DNA of 64,000 bases from Subdoligranulum variabile. GTDB lineage: Bacteria > Bacillota > Clostridia > Oscillospirales > Ruminococcaceae. The stretch covers positions 1 through 64,000 of the forward strand of contig SFOX01000008.1 of the NCBI GenBank assembly GCA_004552305.1, written 5' to 3'. Of this stretch, positions 34,687 through 42,026 are shown one piece after another (position 1 is the first letter of the stretch; every line of letters begins with the position of its first letter). The translations under genes and the position numbers were made by a program. Below the pieces are notes generated by a model that saw only the letters and a list, made by a program, of their open reading frames with translations, was not told the origin of the DNA and made no database searches.

Positions 34687-34911
34687 TTACTGCTTCAGGG
34701 CGCGGATGACGTGGTTCAGGTCCTGCTCGTTCTCGCAAACGATCTTGACAGGGTGGCTGTAATCCAGGCTCATCATACCCAGAATGCTCTTGGCATCGGC
34801 GATGCTGCCCTTTACATCGTGTACGCCGACATCGTTATAACACTTGGCGGCAGCAGACACGATTCCCTTCACTTCAGCAAAATTGGAAACCTTGACTTGT
34901 TTCACCATCAT
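34687..34911 (-). CDS. HPr-family protein lacking the catalytic histidine
   Basis: 74 residues, one HPr fold. The region around Ser46 is kept (AKSILGMMSLD), but the catalytic loop, normally GxHARPA, reads NFAEVKGIV and has no His. It therefore cannot carry phosphate from enzyme I. Crh of Bacillus likewise lacks His15 and acts only through Ser46-P with CcpA, so this may be a Crh-like regulator. GGAGG precedes two adjacent ATGs (34911 and 34908); either may be used. Confidence 0.85.
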   Translation of the reverse strand: MMVKQVKVSNFAEVKGIVSAAAKCYNDVGVHDVKGSIADAKSILGMMSLDYSHPVKIVCENEQDLNHVIRALKQ

Positions 34912-35016
34912 AATGACCTCCAAACGTAATCGTGCGGCGGTGTTTTCCCACAAACAGGCGCCGTGCTGTAAGGCACCGGACCATCTTGCCCGTGTGTTTT
35001 CTTCCTTACGCGGGAT

Positions 35017-35025
35017 ATTATAGCA
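35017..35025 (-). promoter_or_regulatory. Extended -10 promoter of the HPr-like gene
   Basis: Minus strand TGCTATAAT, an extended -10 with no good -35. The leader is about 100 nt. Confidence 0.5.
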
Positions 35026-35029
35026 CAAA

Positions 35030-35314
35030 TCCGGCGTGCTACACACCAAACACACACAACAACGTTGTCTTTCTATTTTCCGTACAAAAGCCACAAAAAC
35101 GCATATTGGATTTTAGGCACTTCCACCAAAAACAAGCGCGAAAATTTGGCTTTGTTCACATACTTTATGTGTTTGCAAAAGATTTATTATGTGTTTGCAA
35201 ATGATGAAAGTGAAAGAATACACAAAAGTGTTACTTTTGCCAAATCTTGACTGCGCGTGGGCTGCAAGCAAAACAACAAAACTACATAATTTGCGCAAAA
35301 ATCGCAAATTCCGG
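35030..35314. other. AT-rich intergenic region with tandem TTTGCAAA sites
   Basis: About 285 bp clearly richer in A+T than the rest of the window and free of the usual repeat modules. Two exact 15-bp copies of TTATGTGTTTGCAAA lie at 35165-35179 and 35187-35201, a 22-bp period, each containing the palindrome TTTGCAAA. No gene is convincing: a 64-codon leftward frame has no RBS and no family. Confidence 0.6.
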
Positions 35315-37477
35315 TTATTGCAGCCCCTTCATGGTCAGGGCTATGCGCTTTTTGGCGGTGTCTACGCTCAGGATTTTGACGCGCACAATATCGCCCACCT
35401 TCAAAGCCTCGCGCGGGTGCTTGATAAATTTGTCGCTGATCTGTGAAATATGCACCAGTCCGTCCTGATGCACGCCCAAATCCACAAACGCGCCAAAGTC
35501 AATGACGTTGCGCACAGTGCCGGTCATCTCCATGCCGGGCTTTAAATCCTCCAGGCTCATAATGTCGCTGCGCAGCAGGGGCTTGGGCAGGCTGTCGCGC
35601 ACATCGCGCCCCGGCTTGCACAGCTCGGCAATGATGTCGTTCAGCGTCGGCTCGCCCACGCCCAAGGTGTCGCACAGGGTGCGGACGCCCTTGGCTTTGA
35701 CCACGCCGGGCAGCCCTGCCAGCTTGTCGGTGCCGATCTCGGCGGCGGTGTAGCCGCAGGCATCCAGCAGCGCCTTGGCGGCAGGGTAGCTTTCGGGGTG
35801 AACGGCGGTGGCGTCCAGCCGGTTTTTGGCTTCGGGCAGGCGCAAGAATCCGGCGCACTGCTCATACGCCTTGGGACCCAGCCCCTTGACCTTTTTCAGC
35901 TGTGCGCGGGAGGTGAAGGCACCCTTCTCCTCGCGCCACGCCACAATATTTTTGGCGATGGCAGCGGTCACGCCTGCCACGCGGCGCAACAGGGGCGCAC
36001 TGGCGGTGTTTAAATCCACGCCCACCGAGTTGACGCAGTCCTCCACCACGCCGTCCAGCGTTTCGTTCAGGCGCTTTTGCGGCATATCGTGCTGGTACTG
36101 CCCCACGCCGACCGCCTTGGGGTCGATCTTGACCAGCTCTGCCAGCGGGTCCTGCAGGCGGCGGGCGATGGACACGGCGCTGCGCAGGTTGACGTCAAAC
36201 TGCGGGAACTCCTCCGCCGCCAGCTTGGACGCCGAATACACCGACGCGCCCGCCTCGCTGACGACCATATATTGCAGATGCCGGTCGTTTTCCTGCGCCA
36301 ACTCGCGGATGACCTCGGCGGCAAATTCCTCGGTTTCGTGTCCGGCGGTGCCGTTGCCGATGGCCATAACCTCGACACCGTTTTTCAAAACCATCGATTT
36401 GATGATCTTTTTGGCTTGGTCAACGCGCTTGAACTCCGGTACGGGGTAGACAACGTTGGTGTCCAGCACCTTGCCGGTGGGGTCCACAACGGCGACCTTG
36501 CAGCCCATGCGGTAGCCGGGGTCCAGCCCCATAACGGTTTTGCCGCGGATGGGCGGCTGCAGCAAAAGCTGGCGCAGGTTGTCGCCGAAAACCTTGATGG
36601 CACCCTCGGCGGCGGCGTCCGACAGGGCGGTGCGCAGCTCGTTTTCCAAGCTGGGGTGGATCAGGCGGCTGTAGGCGTCGCGGGCGGCCTCGTCCACCAG
36701 CAGGGCGCTGGCGCCGCCGGTCTTTTTGCGGGCAAACATCCAGCTTACGATGCCGGCGGCGCGCTCGGCGTCCACCTCCAGCGCAACCTTCAAAAAGCCC
36801 TCGCGCTCGCCGCGGTCCAGCGCCAGCACGCGGTGACCGGGGATTTTGTTCAGCGGCTCGGCGTAGTCGTAATATTGGGCGTAGACGCTGTCCTCGTCCT
36901 TGGCTTTGGCGGCGGTGATGCGCCCGAACGCGCGGTAGTAGCGGCGCAGCTCGGCGCGGCAGGCGGCATCGTCCGAAACGGCTTCGGCGATGATGTCCTT
37001 GGCGCCCTGCAGTGCGGCATCGGCGTCGGGGACTTCATCGTTCAAGTAGTCGGCAGCGGCGGCTTGCGGGTCAAAAGCAGCGTCCTGACGCAAAATAGCG
37101 TCCGCCAGCGGCTGCAGCCCGCGCGCCTTGGCAATGCCCGCGCGGGTCTTGCGCTTGGGCTTGTAGGGGCGGTAGATGTCCTCGACCTCCGCCAGCGTTT
37201 TGGCGTTTTGCAGCGCGGCGGTCAGCTCGGGGGTCATAACGCCCTGCTCGGTGATGGAGCTGGTGACCTCGGTCTTGCGCTTGTCCAGACCGCGCAGATA
37301 TTCTAGGCGGTCGCCCAAGGCGCGCAGCACCTGGTCGTCCATCGAGCCGGTGGCTTCCTTGCGGTAGCGGGCGATAAACGGGATGGTGTTGCCTTGGTCG
37401 ATCAGATCAATGGCACCCTGTACGTTTTTCAGGTTCAGGTTCAGTTCGGCGGCAAGTTGTTCGGCATGGGTTTGCAT
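35315..37477 (-). CDS. tex: Tex-family RNA-binding transcription accessory protein
   Basis: 720 residues, normal for Tex. Order: N-terminal helical domain (NTIPFIARYRKEATG), YqgF/RNase H-like domain (MGLDPGYRMGCKVAVVD), helix-hairpin-helix segments (GVTAAIAKNIVAWREEKGAF) and a C-terminal S1 domain (GTVRNVIDFGAFVDLGVHQDG). Tex binds RNA at transcription complexes and is conserved but poorly understood. The ATG at 37477 is used; longer readings extend into the yfhO gene. Confidence 0.95.
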   Translation of the reverse strand: MQTHAEQLAAELNLNLKNVQGAIDLIDQGNTIPFIARYRKEATGSMDDQVLRALGDRLEYLRGLDKRKTEVTSSITEQGVMTPELTAALQNAKTLAEVEDIYRPYKPKRKTRAGIAKARGLQPLADAILRQDAAFDPQAAAADYLNDEVPDADAALQGAKDIIAEAVSDDAACRAELRRYYRAFGRITAAKAKDEDSVYAQYYDYAEPLNKIPGHRVLALDRGEREGFLKVALEVDAERAAGIVSWMFARKKTGGASALLVDEAARDAYSRLIHPSLENELRTALSDAAAEGAIKVFGDNLRQLLLQPPIRGKTVMGLDPGYRMGCKVAVVDPTGKVLDTNVVYPVPEFKRVDQAKKIIKSMVLKNGVEVMAIGNGTAGHETEEFAAEVIRELAQENDRHLQYMVVSEAGASVYSASKLAAEEFPQFDVNLRSAVSIARRLQDPLAELVKIDPKAVGVGQYQHDMPQKRLNETLDGVVEDCVNSVGVDLNTASAPLLRRVAGVTAAIAKNIVAWREEKGAFTSRAQLKKVKGLGPKAYEQCAGFLRLPEAKNRLDATAVHPESYPAAKALLDACGYTAAEIGTDKLAGLPGVVKAKGVRTLCDTLGVGEPTLNDIIAELCKPGRDVRDSLPKPLLRSDIMSLEDLKPGMEMTGTVRNVIDFGAFVDLGVHQDGLVHISQISDKFIKHPREALKVGDIVRVKILSVDTAKKRIALTMKGLQ

Positions 37478-37515
37478 AGGGTGGGTTCCTTTCCAAAAAT
37501 AATACGATACAACGT

Positions 37516-39876
37516 TTACTGGCGGGCTTGCTGGCTTTTTTTGCGGCGCACGGCGGCGGCACACAGGTACACAAGGTACAAAACCCACGCAGCTGCGGTG
37601 ATTTTTGACGATACCCCCAACCCCGGTGTGCGGTAGCTCACGCGGATGTCGCACGCCCCGGCGGGTACATACAGCGCGGTCAAGCCGTTGTCCACCTTTT
37701 CCAACCGGGCGGGGCTGCCGTTGATGGTGGCGGTAAAGCCCTCGTCATACGGCACGCTGAAAAACACCAGCCGGTTGGTGTCGTAGTCGGTGCGGGCGGT
37801 AAAGCCGTAGTTGTCGGCGGCAAATTCCGCCACAGCGGCGGCGCGGCGGTCGGCGCAGTCCTGCGCGTAGGCAGCGGTGGTGCGGTGGGTCAGCTCGTTG
37901 TCGGGCAGGGGCTGCAGCGTGCTGCCGTAGGCGGCGATCTGCGCGTCATCCAACAGCACGGCGCGCAGCAGGATTTGGGCGCGTTCGCTTTCCGGCACGG
38001 TTTCCAGCTGGTCGGCGGTGACATAGTAGTCGTAGGTAAAGCCCATAGGAACGTAGTTTTCGTTCTCGTAGATTTGGTACTGTGCGGTTTCGCCCCACAG
38101 TGTCCAGCCCTCCGGCGCTTCCTTTTGCCAGCCTTCGTCCTCGTCCTTGGCGACCAGCGTGTAGCGCACGCTCAACAGACCGCGCAGGGCGTAGTTTTTG
38201 ACCTCCGGCTTGGAGTTGACGTCCCGCTTGACCCCGACGCTGGGATAAAATTCCATAATGCTGGGGGACACGGTCGAATTGAAAAATTGCAGGCAGGGGC
38301 GGTGGAACCACAGCCCCAGATTGTTGTGCGCGCCGTAGGCATCCAGCCGGTAAAAGCCATCATCGGGCAGGGTCTGCTCAATTTCCTGCACAGAATCGTA
38401 GGTTTGCGGGATCAGGTCGCTGTCGTTCTCCCACTGGGCGTACTTGCCCAGCGAAAGATGCACCGTGCCGTACACAAAGCTGAAGCCCAAGATCCCCGCC
38501 AGCAGGATGCTGCACCAGCGGCGCTTGTCGCGGGCAAAATGCCACAAAAGTCCAAACAGAACAACACCCAACAGCGTCACGCCCCAGATGCCCCAGAAGC
38601 GGGCGGGTTCGTCGGTGACGCCAAGGATAAAGTTGCCGTCCTTGTCCTTATTGGGAACCAGCGCAAAGGCGGCGGCGCTGAGCGTGACCAGCAAAACCAG
38701 CCGCCACGCAGGCGGTATCTCTTTTTCCGCCAGATGCGGGCGCGAGAAAGAATATGACGTTGCAGCGCACAAAATCAGAATCGGCATATAGTACCAGCGG
38801 GCATAATAGCTGGAATTTAAGGCGTAGAACGCGCTGTTCAGCACCGGCACAAAGGCGCAGACAATGCACGCCTTGAGGATGTAGGTAAAGGGATGGCTGC
38901 GCTTGGCGCGCATAAACGCCAGCCCGCCCGCCAGCCCGACCAGCGGCAGGTAGGCAGTCATACTGGTGTGCTTTAAGATGCCCTCTTGGAACATATCCTT
39001 AAAATAGGGGGCATCCGGCATCAAAAAGGCGCTGTAAAAAATGGCGGGGTACTGCTGGGATTTGCCGTACACAAGGTAGCCATACCCGGTAAAAGGCGCG
39101 ATGGTGCGCGGATTTTTCACAAGCGAAATGCCAGCTGGCAGCAGCATCAGGCAGCCCATGGCACAGCCCAGCAGCGTTTCAAACGCCAGCGTGCAGAAGC
39201 TGCGCACCCCCAGCTTGTATGCCCCGGCGGCGACCATGGCAAAAAAGTAGATGACCAAAAACACCGCCTGCCCGGCGAAAAAGAAGTAGCTGTTTAAAAG
39301 GTTCACGGCGACCCAGAAGGGGAACGCGCCGCGTTTGCCGTCCAGCACGGCGGCGTCCAGCGCTGCCAGCATAAACGGAAACAACGCTATAACGTCAATA
39401 AAATGGTTAAAAAAGATGTTATACACCGAAAATCCGCAAAAGGCGTACAGCACGGCGGCAACCACGCTCCAATTGTCCACACCGAGCCAGCGCCGCGCCC
39501 ACAGGTACGCGCCGCCGCCCGCCACGGCAAATTTTACGCAGAGCAGCGGCACCAGCATATAGGGCATAAACCGCGCAGGTACGAAAATGCTCAGCCAGAA
39601 AAACGGGCTGCCCAGCAGGTAGAACGAGTAGGAGTTCATAAACCCGGAGCCTAAATCGGTTTCCCAGCTGTAGCTGCCCCCCTGTTTGAGAAAGCTGTTG
39701 GCGTACTGGTAAAAATTGATCTGCTGGTCGTTAAAATCCCCGGCGTAGTGGAAGTACCCGCCGCCCCGGACAGCGTCGATGAGGCAGTGCGGCAAAAACA
39801 GCAGCGCTGCCAGCAGAAAGCAGATGCCGAACACCTGCCAGAAGCGGCTTTTGGATTTTGATGGCAAAAATTTCAT
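37516..39876 (-). CDS. yfhO: YfhO-family membrane glycosyltransferase
   Basis: 786 residues. A cytoplasmic start, then many hydrophobic segments (about 14 helices to residue 480) and a large extracytoplasmic C-terminal domain (about 500-750) ending in one last helix and a basic tail (RRKKSQQARQ). YfhO proteins are GT-C enzymes that glycosylate lipoteichoic acid or other surface polymers from polyprenyl-phosphate sugars. The ATG at 39876 has GGAG 6 bp upstream and is preferred to the ATG at 39888. It is followed 38 bp later by tex. Confidence 0.9.
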   Translation of the reverse strand: MKFLPSKSKSRFWQVFGICFLLAALLFLPHCLIDAVRGGGYFHYAGDFNDQQINFYQYANSFLKQGGSYSWETDLGSGFMNSYSFYLLGSPFFWLSIFVPARFMPYMLVPLLCVKFAVAGGGAYLWARRWLGVDNWSVVAAVLYAFCGFSVYNIFFNHFIDVIALFPFMLAALDAAVLDGKRGAFPFWVAVNLLNSYFFFAGQAVFLVIYFFAMVAAGAYKLGVRSFCTLAFETLLGCAMGCLMLLPAGISLVKNPRTIAPFTGYGYLVYGKSQQYPAIFYSAFLMPDAPYFKDMFQEGILKHTSMTAYLPLVGLAGGLAFMRAKRSHPFTYILKACIVCAFVPVLNSAFYALNSSYYARWYYMPILILCAATSYSFSRPHLAEKEIPPAWRLVLLVTLSAAAFALVPNKDKDGNFILGVTDEPARFWGIWGVTLLGVVLFGLLWHFARDKRRWCSILLAGILGFSFVYGTVHLSLGKYAQWENDSDLIPQTYDSVQEIEQTLPDDGFYRLDAYGAHNNLGLWFHRPCLQFFNSTVSPSIMEFYPSVGVKRDVNSKPEVKNYALRGLLSVRYTLVAKDEDEGWQKEAPEGWTLWGETAQYQIYENENYVPMGFTYDYYVTADQLETVPESERAQILLRAVLLDDAQIAAYGSTLQPLPDNELTHRTTAAYAQDCADRRAAAVAEFAADNYGFTARTDYDTNRLVFFSVPYDEGFTATINGSPARLEKVDNGLTALYVPAGACDIRVSYRTPGLGVSSKITAAAWVLYLVYLCAAAVRRKKSQQARQ

Positions 39877-39923
39877 TTTCGGCTCCATTGTCCCGTTTAT
39901 CGGATTTCGGAAAATAAGAAATC

Positions 39924-39946
39924 GTGGTATACTGATACTATACCAC
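39924..39946. promoter_or_regulatory. Palindrome over the divergent yfhO/deoxynucleotidase promoters
   Basis: Perfect inverted repeat GTGGTATA, 7-base centre, TATACCAC. It supplies a -10 in each direction: TATACT on plus at 39928-39933, and TATAGT on minus. The -35 boxes are weak. Confidence 0.5.
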
Positions 39947-39966
39947 ATCGAAAGGAAAGAATAAAG

Positions 39967-40554
39967 ATGAAAACCTATCCGTTCAGCGCCCTGCTGGGGC
40001 GTATGAAATATATCACCCGCTGGAGCCTGATGCGCTCCGCCCGCCCCGAAAGCCTGAGCGAGCATACCGCCGACACGGCGCTGCTGGCGCACACATTGTG
40101 CCTGATCGCCCAAAAATGCACCGGCACGGGGGCGAACATCCGCCCCGATGTGGTGGCGACGGCGGCATTATATCACGATGCACCGGAGATTTTGACCGGG
40201 GATATGCCCACGCCGGTCAAGTACAAGAACGAGGCGCTGCGCACAGCGTACAAGCAGGTCGAGCAGGAGAGCGCCCGGCTGATGGCAAGCCTGCAGCCGC
40301 CCGAGCTGCGCCCCGTGACCGAAGGCTACCTGACCGGCAGCGTGCTGAACGCCGACGAGGCAAAGCTTTTGAAGGCGGCGGATCGGCTTTCGGCGCTGAT
40401 CAAATGTATGGAGGAGGACTCGCACGAGTTTGCCGCCGCCAAGGCGCAGCAGACGCAGGCGCTGCACGAGATGCACTGCCCGGAGGCAGAGTATTTTATG
40501 CAGTATATGCTGCCCTGCTATGCGGAAAATTTGGACGAACTGACGAAAATTTGA
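39967..40554 (+). CDS. yfbR: 5'-deoxynucleotidase (YfbR-like HD phosphohydrolase)
   Basis: 195 residues, same length as YfbR. HD-domain ligands appear in ESLSEHTADTALLAH and ALYHDAPEILTGDMPTPVKYKN. It removes phosphate from deoxynucleoside 5'-monophosphates to balance the dNTP pools. The ATG is preceded by GAAAGG. The gene is transcribed away from yfhO and ends in element A. Confidence 0.92.
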   Translation: MKTYPFSALLGRMKYITRWSLMRSARPESLSEHTADTALLAHTLCLIAQKCTGTGANIRPDVVATAALYHDAPEILTGDMPTPVKYKNEALRTAYKQVEQESARLMASLQPPELRPVTEGYLTGSVLNADEAKLLKAADRLSALIKCMEEDSHEFAAAKAQQTQALHEMHCPEAEYFMQYMLPCYAENLDELTKI

Positions 40555-40935
40555 GAGTTTAGAGTTGAGAGTTTAGAGTTTAGATTTGGTGTGTCCGCGC
40601 AAGCGGACACATTTTTATAGAGCGGGATGAGAAAGCCTTCTCCCTTGGGGAGAAGGTGGCGCGCCTGCGCGCCGGATGAGGGGGAAACGTCCGGCAGACT
40701 CCCCCTCATCAGTCACCTGCGGTGACAGCTTCCCCCAAAGGGGAGAAGCCATACCGATACCCGCAAAATCGCGGGCGGGGCATGCCCCGCCCCTACCGCG
40801 CAATGATTTGTATTGCCCCGTAGGGCGGGGTGACCCCACCCCGCCGGGGAAATGGACAATAGCCGCAAATTTCCCCCTCATCAGTCACCTGCGGTGACAG
40901 CTTCCCCCAAAGGGGGAAGCCATACCGATACCCAT
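40553..40935. repeat. Intergenic repeat island (A, F, C, D, F)
   Basis: Element A (from 40553; terminator hairpin GTGTCCGC/GCGGACAC at 40591-40610 then ATTTTT), module F (40632-40750), C (40770-40795), D (40815-40845) and a partial second F (40868-40925). No gene is visible between converging genes. Confidence 0.8.
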
Positions 40936-40949
40936 AAACCCGCAGTCGG

Positions 40950-41927
40950 TCACTCCTGCAATTTATACACCGCGTCGATCAGGGTGTCCACGTCGGTGAA
41001 ATGCTCCAGCATCGAGCAGTAGCGGCGCAGGGCGGCGGCACCGCGCAAGCCTTTCATATAATGCATGGCTTGGCTGCGGGCTTGGGGCATGGCCAGCCAT
41101 TCGCCCTTGTCCTCACACATTTCGTAAATCTGCGCGCGCAGGGTGTTCATCCGCTGGTTCAGCGTCGGCTCGGCGGGGGCGGGCTGCCCCAAAAGCGCCG
41201 CACGCACGCGGTCAAACAGCCACGGTTCGCCCAAGGCACCGCGCCCGATCATCACACCGTCACAGCCGGTGCGCTGCAAAAGTTCCAGCGCGCCCTCGGC
41301 GGTGGTCACATCGCCGTTTGCCAGCACCGGGATCCCCACCGCCGCCTTGATCTCGGCAATGGCCTCGGCGTTGATGGGCGGCACATACATCTGCTCGCGC
41401 GTGCGCCCGTGTACCGCCAGCAGGTCGGCGCCGCCTGCCTCGCACTGCTTGGCGACCTCCACGCCGGTTCGGTTGGCTTCGTCCCAGCCGATGCGCATTT
41501 TTACGGTCAGCGGCTTTTCGTCCCCCAAAGCGCGGCGGGCGGCGGCGACCATCTGCCCGCACAGCGGCGGGTCCAGCAGCAGCTTGCTGCCTGCCCCGCT
41601 GTTCGTGATTTTGGGCGCGGGGCAGCCCATATTGATGTCCAGAATATCAAAGGCGATGCCCTTTTCCTGCACGGCGTACACTGCCTTTTCCAGCGCGGCA
41701 GGCTCTGCCCCGAACAGCTGGATGGCGTACAGCCCGTGGGGCTGCTTGTCCTTTAACAGCGCAAAGGACTTGGCATCGTTAAAATTCAACGCCTTGGCGC
41801 TTGCCATCTCGCTGACGGTCCACGCCGCGCCGTGGTCTGCCATCAGGTGGCGGCAGGCGGCGTCGGTCAGCCCTGCCATCGGCGCAAACACCGCGCCGGT
41901 GGGAATTTCCAGATTGCGTAACTGCAT
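40950..41927 (-). CDS. dus: tRNA-dihydrouridine synthase
   Basis: 325 residues. It reduces uridine to dihydrouridine in tRNA D-loops with FMN. Motifs: APMAGLTDAACR, DINMGCPAPKI (catalytic Cys), VKMRIGWD, VHGRTREQMY, NGDVTTAEGA and MIGRGALGEPW. The ATG at 41927 has AAGGA 8 bp upstream; an in-frame start ten codons earlier lacks an RBS. Confidence 0.95.
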   Translation of the reverse strand: MQLRNLEIPTGAVFAPMAGLTDAACRHLMADHGAAWTVSEMASAKALNFNDAKSFALLKDKQPHGLYAIQLFGAEPAALEKAVYAVQEKGIAFDILDINMGCPAPKITNSGAGSKLLLDPPLCGQMVAAARRALGDEKPLTVKMRIGWDEANRTGVEVAKQCEAGGADLLAVHGRTREQMYVPPINAEAIAEIKAAVGIPVLANGDVTTAEGALELLQRTGCDGVMIGRGALGEPWLFDRVRAALLGQPAPAEPTLNQRMNTLRAQIYEMCEDKGEWLAMPQARSQAMHYMKGLRGAAALRRYCSMLEHFTDVDTLIDAVYKLQE

Positions 41928-41964
41928 ACAAAAGTTCCTTTTTTCAAAAATTACCACTTTATTC

Positions 41965-41989
41965 TACCACAAATCCGCCATTTGTGGTA
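41965..41989. promoter_or_regulatory. Palindrome over the divergent dus/polA promoters
   Basis: Perfect inverted repeat TACCACAAAT, loop CCGCC, ATTTGTGGTA, overlapping a plus-strand TATACT (41988-41993) for polA and an ATTCTA (minus TAGAAT) at 41961-41966 for dus. It shares GTGGTAT with the palindrome at 39924. Confidence 0.5.
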
Positions 41990-42026
41990 TACTTATTTTG
42001 TATATTGTGATTGTAAGGAGTACGCT

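Noticed and set aside
34687..34911. Ordinary PTS phosphocarrier HPr (ptsH)
   Set aside because: The catalytic His loop is absent, so it cannot serve as the general phosphocarrier.
35113..35307. 64-codon leftward protein in the AT-rich gap
   Set aside because: No RBS, no family, and composition follows the AT-rich spacer rather than coding sequence.
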